Notes: generated by a model not told the origin, from the sequence alone. DNA of 55,384 nucleotides from Fictibacillus norfolkensis (GCF_014836645.1 NZ_JACSQM010000015.1:1-55384); one strand, 5' to 3'; shown: positions 16,371-26,000, counted from the first letter of the stretch. Numbers and translations: made by a program.

Positions 16371-17534
16371 TTAAGAGAGAAGGTCTTTCATCAGTTTACT
16401 AAACTGTTGGGAGGCCTTTTCTTCCATGTTCGCGGTCATATGAGCATAGATATTCATTGTAGTGTTGATATCGGTATGCCCTAACCTCTGCTGGATCTCT
16501 TTAACCCCAACGCCAGCCTCAATTAATAAGGATGTATGAGTATGTCGGAATGAGTGGGGAGTGATGTTTTTTTCAATTCCTGCTTTCTTCAGCAAACGTT
16601 TAAGTCTGGTCTCTATAACTTTTCTTAATTGTGGATGCCCATCATCACGAGCAAAGATAAATCCTGAATCTTTATATATTTTTCTGTTTTTCAATTTAAT
16701 CTCATTTTGTCTAATCCTGTGTTTATTTAACATGTTTACAAGCATATCATCAATACGGATTGTCCTTATAGATCCACTTGTTTTAGGTGTGAGTAATTCG
16801 TATTTCTCATAGTTATTAGTGGGATTATATAGCGTTTTGGTTACACGCAGCTTTCCTTGTCCTAAATCAACGTCTGCCCATTTAAGTGCAAGTAATTCCC
16901 CTATACGTAATCCGGTATAGGAAAGGGTAGTAAATACAAGTTGATCCATTTCTAAACCGTCGGTATTAGATAAGTTTAGAAAGGCAGCAAGCTCTTCTTT
17001 CTCCAAAAACTTATATTCCTCTTCCTTATTCTCCAGGTCCTCTACTTTTGCTTTAGGTTTGGGCAAATGGATATTTTCAGTAGGATTTATTTTCATAAGC
17101 CCTAGATCTACAGCGTGACGAAAAATCATTCGTCCGCAAGCATGAATACCACTCATATAATTAGGGCTGTATTTTGCTGACAATTCATTTATTCTATCCT
17201 GGTACATTTTCTTTGTAATGTTTTTAATTGGATAAGGTCCCCAGACACTAATAAAGTGCTTCATTTCCTTATCTCTAGCCCTAACGCTACTTATTTTAAC
17301 TTTAGGTCCATATGACTTTAACCAGTCATGGGCGAAGGTTTCAAAAGGCATAGATGATTCCTTTGTGAAGGTCCCATTCTCAATTTCTCTTTCGATAATA
17401 CGTGCAGCTGCCTGAGCATCCCTTTTCTTTTCAAATCCACCTTTAGAAATTTGTCGACGCTTCTTAGTTAGCGGATCTATGCCGTAATCAATTATATAAC
17501 TCCATCTTTCTCCACGTTTGCGGTAGTGCGCCAT
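16371..17534 (-). CDS. int: Tyrosine recombinase / phage integrase
   Basis: A 387-residue site-specific recombinase. It has an N-terminal arm-binding domain (GERWSYIIDYGIDPLTKKRR), a core-binding SAM-like domain, and a catalytic domain with Arg210 (TGLRIGE), His327-Arg330 (HSFRH), His353 (RLGHTD) and nucleophile Tyr363 (MNIYAHM). All catalytic residues are present, so it is probably active. It is transcribed away from the repressor gene and lies next to attL. Its target is inferred to be the groEL 3' end. Confidence 0.96.
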   Translation of the reverse strand: MAHYRKRGERWSYIIDYGIDPLTKKRRQISKGGFEKKRDAQAAARIIEREIENGTFTKESSMPFETFAHDWLKSYGPKVKISSVRARDKEMKHFISVWGPYPIKNITKKMYQDRINELSAKYSPNYMSGIHACGRMIFRHAVDLGLMKINPTENIHLPKPKAKVEDLENKEEEYKFLEKEELAAFLNLSNTDGLEMDQLVFTTLSYTGLRIGELLALKWADVDLGQGKLRVTKTLYNPTNNYEKYELLTPKTSGSIRTIRIDDMLVNMLNKHRIRQNEIKLKNRKIYKDSGFIFARDDGHPQLRKVIETRLKRLLKKAGIEKNITPHSFRHTHTSLLIEAGVGVKEIQQRLGHTDINTTMNIYAHMTANMEEKASQQFSKLMKDLLS

Positions 17535-17536
17535 GG

Positions 17537-17992
17537 TTATTCCTCCTTCTTACTTCTACCAGAATATAAAATATCCAAATACGCAGTAATAAGTTTTTTA
17601 TCATGTTCATTTATCAAGTGATCATTGTAAAAAATTTTAGGTTTCTTAAGAATATCAGCGATATTGATAGGTTTTGAATTTTTAGGTGAAATTTCACGAA
17701 ACTGTTTTTCTATCTTTATTTCATTTTCAACTTCATTAAAGAATTCCTCAGCATGGAGAATAAAGCTGCTCTCAGCATAATATCCTGCTTTCTCCATTAG
17801 GTTTATATAACTTACACCTAAAGGCTCAGCTAATTTACGTAGGATTTCCGGAGATGGAATTCCTTTTTTTCCGTTTTCAATTTGGGATAAATAGGGCTGA
17901 GACAATTGAGTTTGTTCTCCTAAATCAATTAGTGTAAATCCATTATTCTTCCTTAATGTCTTAATGTAAGCACCAAACTCTGCTGCATCCAT
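17537..17992 (-). CDS. XRE-family CI-like repressor
   Basis: A 151-residue regulator with an N-terminal helix-turn-helix (about residues 4-60; LIDLGEQTQLSQPYLSQIENGKKG) and a C-terminal region without a recognised protease or LexA-like domain. ATG 17992 is preferred because GAGGAG is correctly spaced upstream; ATG 18016 is also in frame. It lies 2 nt before int and is divergent from a Cro-like gene, the classic lysogeny-switch arrangement. Confidence 0.88.
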   Translation of the reverse strand: MDAAEFGAYIKTLRKNNGFTLIDLGEQTQLSQPYLSQIENGKKGIPSPEILRKLAEPLGVSYINLMEKAGYYAESSFILHAEEFFNEVENEIKIEKQFREISPKNSKPINIADILKKPKIFYNDHLINEHDKKLITAYLDILYSGRSKKEE

Positions 17993-18087
17993 ATATTCAC
18001 TCTCCTCTAACGACATTCAATATTCCAGTTCATTATAACAGAAATATAACAAATAGAAATATTTTTATTACAAAATAAAATAAAAGT

Positions 18088-18146
18088 ATTGCTATAAGGA
18101 ATATTATGGTGTATCTTATAATCAAACATTGCTATTAGTAATAATG
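18088..18146. promoter_or_regulatory. Putative lysogeny-switch operator region
   Basis: The intergenic region between the divergent CI-like and Cro-like genes contains ATTGCTAT at 18088 and 18128, each followed by A/T-rich partly symmetrical DNA (GCTATAAGGAATA and GCTATTAGTAATA). They are candidate repressor operators; no binding data. Confidence 0.4.
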
Positions 18147-18163
18147 ACCAGGAGGTGAATACT

Positions 18164-18376
18164 TTGGAAATTAGACTTAAAAGTGTTGATGAGTTTAACA
18201 AACTTCTTTTGCGCAAGGGTTATTCAAAAAGAGCTTTAGCTAATAAAGGGAATATGGGACAAGCAACAATACATCAAATTAGTAAAGGTGTAAGAAAGCC
18301 TAGTCCGCCAGTAGCAAAACGTATTCTTGAAGCTTTAGAAGTAGAATTTGATGAGATTTTCACAATAGAAAAATGA
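18164..18376 (+). CDS. Small XRE/Cro-like DNA-binding protein
   Basis: A 70-residue protein that is almost entirely one helix-turn-helix domain (SKRALANKGNMGQATIHQISKGVRKPSPPVAKRILEALEV). The TTG at 18164 has AGGAGG at proper spacing; the upstream GTG at 18155 is too close to it. By position it is the Cro-like first gene of the rightward operon. Confidence 0.85.
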   Translation: MEIRLKSVDEFNKLLLRKGYSKRALANKGNMGQATIHQISKGVRKPSPPVAKRILEALEVEFDEIFTIEK

Positions 18377-18400
18377 ATTATTTGGAAGAGGTGAATTTAA

Positions 18401-18682
18401 TTGATTCAAATAAAACTGGATGATGACCAGCTAAAGGATATGTATCTTGCTGAAGTTAGAAAGCGCTTGGACAAGTTTGAAGCTGAGTCGTTCCTCATGG
18501 ATTCTAAGCAACTATGTAAGATGCTTTCATTATCATGGCCAACAGTGGTAGACACTTTCTTAAGCGATCCTAACTTCCCATCCATTCGGTTAGGTAGTAA
18601 GTGGCTATTCAACAGAATGGAAGTTCAGGATTACATTAATCGGTGGTCCATAGAGATTAAAAGACGGGATCAAGTGAAATAA
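18401..18682 (+). CDS. Excisionase-like helix-turn-helix protein
   Basis: A 93-residue protein with a winged-helix DNA-binding domain in its C-terminal half (DSKQLCKMLSLSWPTVVDTFLS, then FPSIRLGSKWLFNRMEVQDYI), the form seen in MerR/AlpA-like excisionases. It starts at a TTG after AGAGGTG. A role in directing excision with the integrase is likely from family and position but unproven. Confidence 0.7.
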   Translation: MIQIKLDDDQLKDMYLAEVRKRLDKFEAESFLMDSKQLCKMLSLSWPTVVDTFLSDPNFPSIRLGSKWLFNRMEVQDYINRWSIEIKRRDQVK

Positions 18683-18697
18683 AACGGGGTGGGTGAT

Positions 18698-19582
18698 GTG
18701 GCAGACGTTCAGCCAGAAAACGGATTTACAAAGATAGCGAATGAAATTCTTGAAGAAATGCAAAAGTACAAATTCAATCTGAATGAAGTAAAAGTAATCA
18801 TGTGCCTATGGCGGTTTACTTATGGGTTTCAAAGAAAGAAACACAATATGTCACTTTCCTTTATCGAGAATCATACTGGTTTAACTAGAACCAGGGTTAA
18901 TAATTCATTAAAAAACATGATAAAAAACAATGTTGTTATGGCCGAAAAAGGTGCTGCCAATAAGGGTAATTTGTACTCGTTCAATAAGAATTACGATGAA
19001 TGGAAAACAGAAAAGTATTCATGTTTCGGTAGTGTACAAAACGATACTAGTGTGCAGGGTGATACTAGTGTACAAAACGATACTACTAGTAGTGTACAAG
19101 ATGATACTACAAGTAGTGTACGAAACGATACCCAAGAAAGAAAAGATAAAGAAATATCTAAAGAAAAGGATGATCGTCAGATGGACAAGCCAAATCCTTT
19201 TTCTGAATATGAAAAACACTTTGGAATATCTTCAGCAGTATTTAAAGCAGACGTTGATCACTGGATGGACAATAGCAATTTTAAAGAACCAGAAGAAATC
19301 ATTGTGGAAGTAATTAGACGATCGAGTTTACATACACCAAGAAACCCAGCTAAATATATTAACACTTCATTGTCTAATTTACACAAAGCATCATTGTTTA
19401 CACTGCAGGATGTTTTGAAGCACTACAGCAAGAATGACAGAAAACCCAATAATAAAAAGCCTACGTCAGTAGAGATGTACTCAAAGCGTGGATACTTTAG
19501 CAAAGATGAATGCCAGACTTGGACCCGTGAACAATGGGCGCAATGGGAAGAAGAATTACAAAATGATCCTGATTTACTTTAG
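18698..19582 (+). CDS. Phage replication initiator (replication protein O / DnaD-like)
   Basis: A 294-residue protein. The N-terminal domain MADVQPENGFTKIANEILE with the winged helix (MSLSFIENHTGLTRTRVNNSLKNMIKN) is the phage replication protein O type; the C-terminal part resembles DnaD-associated helical domains. The start GTG 18698 fits both the GGGGTGG site and the common MADVQ beginning. In the linker, a repeated motif (SVQNDT type, five copies at about residues 112-144) is encoded by iteron-like DNA. It is followed by a helicase-loader gene, as in many phages. Confidence 0.88.
   Translation: MADVQPENGFTKIANEILEEMQKYKFNLNEVKVIMCLWRFTYGFQRKKHNMSLSFIENHTGLTRTRVNNSLKNMIKNNVVMAEKGAANKGNLYSFNKNYDEWKTEKYSCFGSVQNDTSVQGDTSVQNDTTSSVQDDTTSSVRNDTQERKDKEISKEKDDRQMDKPNPFSEYEKHFGISSAVFKADVDHWMDNSNFKEPEEIIVEVIRRSSLHTPRNPAKYINTSLSNLHKASLFTLQDVLKHYSKNDRKPNNKKPTSVEMYSKRGYFSKDECQTWTREQWAQWEEELQNDPDLL
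19031..19131. repeat. Iteron-like repeats inside replication gene (candidate ori)
   Basis: Five copies of AGTGTACAAAACGATAC or close variants begin at 19031, 19049, 19067, 19091 and 19115 (spacing 18, 18, 24, 24). They lie in the linker-coding part of the initiator gene, the same placement as the lambda-type origin inside gene O. An origin function is inference. Confidence 0.75.
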
Positions 19583-19596
19583 GAGGTACAAATAAT

Positions 19597-20451
19597 ATGA
19601 AAAGTGCAACGGCCACAATTAATTTAGACCTTCTTGATCCGTTAAGAACATTAGAGAAATGCATAAGTAAAGACATCTTACCAATTGAAGCTGTGTTTCA
19701 TTATTTTAATTGCAATGGATGCCGACAAGATAAAGTTCAGGGTTGGAAGTATCGGGATGAAATAGATGGACAATGGAAGTTCTTCACAATAGTAAATAGG
19801 TGTTCAGACTGCTTTAATGGTCGACAATCCAAAGAAGTGTTTTCTGAAATTCAGCAGCAAAGAAATCAACGGTTAATGGACCAGTATTGGCTTATAGACC
19901 CAATGCTTAAAGAAGCAGGATTTAAAAATTATCAAGTTCATAATCCTGTTCAAGAAAATGCTAAAAAGATAGTTTCACAGTTTGTTAGATCTGGAGTTAA
20001 AGGGAAATTCGAACCGGAAAATTTATTGATCATAGGGAGTTTTGGTTCCGGCAAGTCCCATTTAGCTACAGCTGCAGCAAGAAGTTTTAAAGAAAAAGGG
20101 TTGTGTACCGGGTTTCTTATGGAAGAACATTATATCTCATTGATTCATTCTTCTTACAATGGTGGGAGAAAAAAGGAAGCTGACATTCTTCAAGACCTTA
20201 AACGATTTGATGTACTTGTTATGGATGAGCTAGGTTCTGAGAATTACAAGATGGAAGAATCATCATGGGTATCGACCAGGCTTCTACATTTAATTAATGC
20301 CCGTAAAGGTAAGGCAACTATTTATACAACGAACTTAAACACTGAGACTCTTCCAAAGGCAATAGGAGAAAGAGCGTATAGTCGATTGAAGGTTAATACA
20401 AAAATCGTTGATTTGTATTCTACTGATTATCGTGACAACTTTCTTCAGTAA
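19597..20451 (+). CDS. DnaC-like helicase loader (AAA+ ATPase)
   Basis: A 284-residue ATPase. An N-terminal cysteine cluster (CNGC near residue 42 and CSDC near residue 69) suggests a zinc-binding domain, followed by Walker A GSFGSGKSH (about 147-155), Walker B DVLVMDELG (about 205-213), and a sensor/arginine region ERAYSRL. It would load the replicative helicase at the element origin with the preceding initiator, 14 nt upstream. Start has AGGAGG. Confidence 0.88.
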   Translation: MKSATATINLDLLDPLRTLEKCISKDILPIEAVFHYFNCNGCRQDKVQGWKYRDEIDGQWKFFTIVNRCSDCFNGRQSKEVFSEIQQQRNQRLMDQYWLIDPMLKEAGFKNYQVHNPVQENAKKIVSQFVRSGVKGKFEPENLLIIGSFGSGKSHLATAAARSFKEKGLCTGFLMEEHYISLIHSSYNGGRKKEADILQDLKRFDVLVMDELGSENYKMEESSWVSTRLLHLINARKGKATIYTTNLNTETLPKAIGERAYSRLKVNTKIVDLYSTDYRDNFLQ

Positions 20452-20463
20452 AAGGGGGACTTC

Positions 20464-21000
20464 ATGGAAGATCTTCTTGAAAACTATAAAAGTGCTCTGA
20501 AATACATTGAAGCGATTGATGATGCAAGCGAAGAGGATAAAGCTTTATTGAATGGAATGGCAAGCAATCTCCGGTACTCCATTGAATGGATGAATTCAGG
20601 AAGAAGACCAGGAAACAAAAGAGGTATTGAAAGAAGAGCAGCATACCAGAGAGAGAAGCCTATAGATCCGCTCGTCATGCAAAAGTTTTTTAAAAGCAGC
20701 AATAATGACCCTTACACCTGGATAGACCAAAGTCCAATTAGTGTTATAGCGGAAAGTGACAAAGAAAGAATTATGGATGCACTTTGTGTATTAACGGATA
20801 AAGAAAGAGAAATGTATTTGATGTCGCGTGGGCATTGCCTTACATATTCTCAGATAGCTGGATATTTTGTCACAACAAGAAGTGCGGTACAAAACAATGT
20901 GGAACGTGCTGAGAAGAAGATCAGCAAGCGCATAAATAGCAGTCTTTTCTGCTCAGCACCTTTGAAAGGAGGTTGTAGTAAAAGTGATAACCAAAACTAA
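20464..21000 (+). CDS. Sigma-like phage transcription regulator
   Basis: A 178-residue protein with a C-terminal sigma-70 region-4-like helix-turn-helix (LTDKEREMYLMSRGHCLTYSQIAGYFVTTRSAVQNNVERAEKKISKRI). It resembles positive-control sigma-like factors of Bacillus prophages such as PBSX Xpf. It probably activates downstream element genes. It overlaps the next gene by 17 nt. Confidence 0.75.
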   Translation: MEDLLENYKSALKYIEAIDDASEEDKALLNGMASNLRYSIEWMNSGRRPGNKRGIERRAAYQREKPIDPLVMQKFFKSSNNDPYTWIDQSPISVIAESDKERIMDALCVLTDKEREMYLMSRGHCLTYSQIAGYFVTTRSAVQNNVERAEKKISKRINSSLFCSAPLKGGCSKSDNQN

Positions 21001-21277
21001 ACAGATCATAGAGGACCTCCAAGGTAAACAGTGCCAAGTGTTTGTTTTGGGAAATGGTGTGAAGAGTGAATATGTTGCTGAAGTAAAAAAGATTTCTGAA
21101 GTGGAGATGTTTTCAAAACTAACAATCAACTTTAAAGGAAAAGGAAAGCCGTTTCTTACTTTATCTGACCCTTACAGCTTTGTAAGAAATCAATCAAAAG
21201 ATGAATTAGTATATCACTTTTATAGTGGTGAAGAGTTGAATTTGATTATTGGCTACAAAACTGAAAAGGAGAATTGA
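20984..21277 (+). CDS. Hypothetical phage protein (97 aa)
   Basis: A 97-residue mixed alpha/beta protein of unknown function. GTG start with AAAGGAGG upstream, overlapping the sigma-like gene. No motif recognised. It belongs to the early operon and is followed after 6 nt by another small gene. Confidence 0.7.
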   Translation: MITKTKQIIEDLQGKQCQVFVLGNGVKSEYVAEVKKISEVEMFSKLTINFKGKGKPFLTLSDPYSFVRNQSKDELVYHFYSGEELNLIIGYKTEKEN

Positions 21278-21283
21278 GTTTAA

Positions 21284-21607
21284 ATGCCAAACATCAAAAA
21301 GGATTTACGTATTATAAGTAGCTTACTAAATAAAAGAGTCTTACGAAATTTATATTCATTTTTGTATCAACCTCGCAAGTCTTCTCCTCCATTACGAACA
21401 AAGAAAGAAAACTTATTAGCAAAGATTGAACGACTCAAGATGGGTATCACAATTGAAGAATATGAAAAAGGTCGTTCGTGTACCACTTTGGAAAGAGTGC
21501 ATAACATTCGTAACAAGCAAAGGAGATCTAGCAGGACTCCGACCATTCAAAGCTTAGACATTAGCAAAATGAAATACGGTGAGATAATTAACCACAAATC
21601 TAAATAA
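21284..21607 (+). CDS. Hypothetical basic protein (107 aa)
   Basis: A lysine- and arginine-rich 107-residue protein (for example RNKQRRSSRTPT), which may bind nucleic acid, but no domain is recognised. AAAAGGAG precedes the start. Member of the same operon as its neighbours. Confidence 0.65.
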   Translation: MPNIKKDLRIISSLLNKRVLRNLYSFLYQPRKSSPPLRTKKENLLAKIERLKMGITIEEYEKGRSCTTLERVHNIRNKQRRSSRTPTIQSLDISKMKYGEIINHKSK

Positions 21608-21626
21608 TAAAAGGAGTTAATGCTAA

Positions 21627-22184
21627 ATGAATTTCTTAAAGGTATATAAAAGTAAAATGGACCACTTAAGAGGGAAGATGCAAGAGCTGCAGGCTGAGAA
21701 CGATCGTGATCAAGAAAAGCACAACGAACTAAAAGTACATTATGATTCTTTAGTTGTTGCGCTTGATTTTGAAAAAGCCAGCAAAGTAAAGCAACAGATG
21801 AAGCAGCTGGAAACAGAAATGGAAACTCGAGCAGATATGTTTGATGTACTCAGACTTAAATTGCAAAGCGGTGATAAAGATGCCGCGATTGAAGCTGCCA
21901 AGGAGTTTCATGCTGAGAAGTCAGAATATCTAAAGCAGGTTGGAAAACTTGTTACACAGCTTGATAAGAAGCGAGCAGAATACTTAGAACTACTATCTCA
22001 GGCTAGGGATATTAATAACACACTTACTATTGCTGGTAGACAATTAGGGACACTTCAAAAGGTAATAGACTGGAAGAGTCCAGAAGTTGAAATGGCAATA
22101 GGGTTTAACTACACCATTGAGGCTAACAGATCCAGAGGGGAAATCAATCTTAATGATTATTTAGTGGGGCACCACAATTTATAA
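21627..22184 (+). CDS. Coiled-coil protein (185 aa), function unknown
   Basis: A 185-residue, highly charged and largely helical protein with strong coiled-coil character (MDHLRGKMQELQAENDRDQ; VKQQMKQLETEMETR). It could be structural, scaffold-like or regulatory; no family recognised. AAAGGAG precedes the ATG. Confidence 0.7.
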   Translation: MNFLKVYKSKMDHLRGKMQELQAENDRDQEKHNELKVHYDSLVVALDFEKASKVKQQMKQLETEMETRADMFDVLRLKLQSGDKDAAIEAAKEFHAEKSEYLKQVGKLVTQLDKKRAEYLELLSQARDINNTLTIAGRQLGTLQKVIDWKSPEVEMAIGFNYTIEANRSRGEINLNDYLVGHHNL

Positions 22185-22201
22185 AAGGAGATGAAAGAAA
22201 G

Positions 22202-22390
22202 ATGGAGTGTGAAAAGCGAGTAGTTGATCCAATAAACAAGCAACTAGAAGAAGAACAAAGAAAGCTAGATCCTTATAAAGCGTATCGAGAAGAAAAGCTG
22301 GATGAAGAGTTAAAGAAACTAAATGTTTCTGAAGAAGAAAGAGAAAAAAGAAAAGCAATATTACTTGAGTATGAATTACATCTAAAATAA
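22202..22390 (+). CDS. Small charged helical protein (62 aa)
   Basis: A 62-residue, very glutamate/lysine-rich helical protein starting at ATG 22202 behind AAAAGGAG. Unknown function. It is the last gene before the G+C-rich structured segment. Confidence 0.65.
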   Translation: MECEKRVVDPINKQLEEEQRKLDPYKAYREEKLDEELKKLNVSEEEREKRKAILLEYELHLK

Positions 22391-22404
22391 TGCCAAACTG
22401 AATC

Positions 22405-22495
22405 CCCCCGGTTATTGAATCGCGGACGAGCTCAATAGGGACCGGAGGGGGAGCTTTCGTGAACGCACAGGGCATTTTCATATGAGGGGGGGTCA
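22405..22495. other. G+C-rich structured segment (candidate cos-like or RNA element)
   Basis: CCCCCCGGT (22405-22413) pairs with ACCGGAGGGGG (22441-22451), extended inward by TATTGA / TCAATA; a G7 run lies at 22486-22492. The stretch is non-coding in all plausible frames and much richer in G+C than its flanks. It could be a phage cohesive-end (cos) packaging site, a structured leader RNA or a terminator. I cannot tell which. Confidence 0.45.
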
Positions 22496-22537
22496 AAGCC
22501 TCCTCTTTTATTTTACTAAAGGATGGCGGGGAGATGA

Positions 22538-22714
22538 ATGGCCAGAAAAAACAAAAATAGTTTTACAGGGAAGTTCACTTCTAAAAAAGCAAAAATGATT
22601 TTCTCTTATGATCAACGTTTTAGAAAAATGGTCAAAGAAATTAATGAACTAAAAGCGGAAAGACGCCAAACCCACAAAAAGGGTATGGTAAGTGAACTTT
22701 GGAAACTAAAATGA
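22538..22714 (+). CDS. Small basic protein (58 aa)
   Basis: A short gene starting MARKNKNSFTGKFTSKKAKM, rich in lysine, preceded by GGCGGGGAG and ending 10 nt before the TTG start of the next gene. No family recognised. It begins the tail-gene module. Confidence 0.6.
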   Translation: MARKNKNSFTGKFTSKKAKMIFSYDQRFRKMVKEINELKAERRQTHKKGMVSELWKLK

Positions 22715-22724
22715 GGTGAAGATT

Positions 22725-23087
22725 TTGGAGAAAATAATTGAGATTGATGGAAAATTTATACCCTTTAAAGGAGATAGACAGATATACAGTCAGTATCAGA
22801 AATTATTAAAAAGGAACTTGTTTAGTGACCTTGGAGAAGTGTACAACATTGTCGCGCTTAAGATCTCTCCTCGAACTTCTCCAATTAAAGACTTAAACAA
22901 AATAGATTTTGAAGCGTTAACTCGAATAGTTTGGTTTTTCGCATGGAATGCAGATCCAACTATTCCTAAACCTAAAAAGTGGATTGATCAATTTGAAAAG
23001 TTTCCAATCGTAGATATTTTAGCTAATCTTTCAGATCTTATGATTTACTCTTCCACTAAAGAAAGGGGTAGTATTCATGGCAGATAA
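22725..23087 (+). CDS. Tail-assembly chaperone-like protein
   Basis: A 120-residue protein in the position of the tail-assembly chaperone, directly before the tape-measure gene, which it overlaps by 11 nt. The segment FEALTRIVWFFAWNADPTIPKPKKWIDQF fits the chaperone family of siphophages. I use TTG 22725, which has AGGTGA at good spacing; GTG 22716 is in frame but lies within that site. No programmed-frameshift extension was found, so the second chaperone form may be missing. Confidence 0.7.
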   Translation: MEKIIEIDGKFIPFKGDRQIYSQYQKLLKRNLFSDLGEVYNIVALKISPRTSPIKDLNKIDFEALTRIVWFFAWNADPTIPKPKKWIDQFEKFPIVDILANLSDLMIYSSTKERGSIHGR

Positions 23088-26000
23088 ACGAATTAAAGGA
23101 ATAACGATAGAGATTGGCTCTGATACGGTAGGATTACAAAAAGCCTTAACGGATGTTAACAAAAAGAGTAACTCACTAACTAAAGAGCTAAAAGACGTTG
23201 AACGCTTATTAAAATTTAATCCAGGTAGTGTTGAAGCTTTGGCACAAAAGCAAAAATTACTTACTGATCAAATTGAAAACACTTCTGATAAGTTGAAACA
23301 GCTTAAAGAAGCAGAAAAGCAAGTTCAAGATCAATTTAAAAATGGAGATATTTCTGAGGAGCAGTATCGCGCTTTTAGACGTGAAATAGAGTTTACCGAA
23401 GGATCCTTAAAAGGTTTTGAAAATAAATTAGAAGCAGTTACTAAAGAGCAAAATCAAGCTGGGGATTCAGCAAAAGATACAGGTAGGAAAATAGAGGGAT
23501 TAGGTGATAGCTTTTCTGATGTAGGTGATGCTTTAGCTGGTGCGTCTGGCCCTGTGGGTGATTTTGTAGGTGGTCTAGCGACAGCACCTTGGGCAGCGAT
23601 GGCTGGTGGAGTTGCAGCAGTTGGAGGTGCAGCACTTTCTGCAGCGTTACAATTCGAAGATGCAGATGCCAAAATCCAAGCTTCTTTAGGGGTCACTAAA
23701 GATCGAGCTAAAGAATTAGGAGAAGTTGCTGAGGAAGTTTGGAAAAATGGTTGGGGCGAGAGTATAGATGAAGTAGCAAATTCAATCGTTACTGTGTCTA
23801 AGAACCTTAGAGATCTACCAAAAGAGGAACTTCAAAAAGCTACTGAATATGCACAGATACTTTCTGAAGCAATGGGAGTAGATGTGGCCGAATCTACGAG
23901 GTCCGTTAAACAATTAATGTCGACCTTTGGGATGACAGCTCAAGAATCATTTGATTTTATTACTAAGGGATTCCAAGAAGGATTAGACTTCAGCGGTGAG
24001 TTCCTAGACAGCATAAACGAGTACTCTCCGCAATTTAAAGCGGTAGGTATGGATGCTACGGATATGTTTACATTATTCAAACAAGGTGCAGATTCGGGTT
24101 AAATATAGCCCCTTATGATGGTGACATTATAAGCAAACCCTGAATATGCTGGAAACTCCTAAAGCCTTTGGTACGAGCTTAAAGCCGTTATAATTCAAAG
24201 GATGAAACAATGGACAATCAGCAGGCATAGCCCTTTTTAGGGAAGGCCCCAACGACTACCAAGGGGGAACTCATTAAGAGTTTATGGTATAGTCTAGCCC
24301 CGTAAAAAATATCGGGAAACCGAGGGTATAAGCGGCATTCAATCTAGATAAGCTTGGTGATCTAGTAAAAGAGTTTAACATTCGTGTTAAAGATGGATCT
24401 AAGACAACCTCTGATGCTTTTTCAGGCATGAGCAAAGAAACTCAAAAGCTTTGGAAAGAATTCAGAGAAGGAAAAGCAACAGGTGAGGAAGTCTTTAACG
24501 CAGTCATTAAAGAATTATCCAATACAGAAGATAAAGTTAAGGCAAACCAAACTGCAGTTGGGATTTTTGGAACCCAGTGGGAAGATTTAGAAGCTGAAGT
24601 TGTAGCTGCTTTAGACACCAGTATAAACAAGCTAGGTGAGTTTGAAGGAGCAACAGAAAAAGCTGGCGAAGCTCTTTCAGATACTAAAACGAAGTTGATC
24701 AAAGAAAAAACTAGAGAAATTACTGCCTCGTTTGAAGAAGCAATCAACTCATTTTTATATTTTGCTTTGGTTACTGGGGAAAAACAGCCTGAGATCGCTG
24801 AAACCTTTAACTTATTTGGAGCTAATATTTCAAGTAAAACCAAAGAAGCGATTGGTTCATTTTTAGAGTTAAGTAGTGAAGCAACAAATCAAATGAGTCT
24901 CTTGAAATCTAGCGTAGTTCCTCTTTCTCAAGAGACAGCAAATGAAGTAGCAGGAATTTATGAAACAATGGCTACTCAAGTTAGAGATGCTATTGCCGCT
25001 AGACAGGAAGAAACATTGACTAGTATGTCAAACTTCTTTGCAACAACTAGTGCTCTTTCCGATGAAGAAGAAGCAAACGCTCTTGCTAAAATGACTTCGA
25101 ATTATGAAACTCGTTCCCAGGTTATTACCGATGGTGAGAAGAGAGCGATAGAAATAATTACTACAGCGGTAAATGAAAAAAGATCTATTACCGAGGAGGA
25201 AGGTATAGAGTTAAACGCGATTAGAGCTCAGATGCAGTCTCAAGCAATTGACATTATGTCAGCAAGCGAAGCAGAGCAGAAATCTATTCTAGAACGGTTG
25301 AAGGTTGAATCAAGCAACATCACCGCTCAACAAGCAGCTAGTGTTGTTCAAAATAGCCTTAAGCAGAAGAATGAATCAGTTAAAGCTGCTGAAGAACAAT
25401 ACAATCAAACAGTTCAAGAGATCATTCGTCAGAGAGATGAGACTGGTAGTATCACTGCTGAACAAGCAACAAAACTAATTGGTGAGGCTAAACGACAAAA
25501 GGAAAAGTCGGTTGCTGAAGCTCAAATTATGCACAGAGACGTTGTAAAAGAAGCTAAGGCACAAGCTAAAGAGCACGTTAATGAAATAGATTGGTCGACA
25601 GGTAAAATGCTTACTGGATATGATCAATTTAAACGTGATGTAAAAAAGGTGTGGGATGGAATTTATAAAGATATTAAAAAAGTTATCAATGACATCTTAA
25701 AGTTTATCGATGGGATTGAATTCAAACTTCCTAAATTTGAACTTCCAGAAATGCCTCATTTTAGTTTGAAAACCGCTTCAAAAACTGTAATGGGTAAGAA
25801 AATATCTTATCCATCAGGTTTTGATGTAGATTGGTACGATAAAGGTGGAGTATTTTCAGGACCGACAATAATTGGTGTTGGTGAAAAACGGCCTGAATTT
25901 GTTGGAGCCCTTGACGATCTTAGAGCGATAGTGAGAGATGAAATGAGTAATGTGTTGAAAGTTACAGATCCGTCAATGGTCCAAGCGAGTTCCATTAAAA

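Noticed and set aside
22486..22492. Programmed frameshift slippery site for the tail chaperone (G7 run)
   Set aside because: The run lies before, not at the end of, the chaperone gene and in non-coding DNA.
24100..24427. Frameshift or deletion splitting the tape-measure gene
   Set aside because: The interruption has all landmarks of a group I intron and its removal restores the frame exactly.
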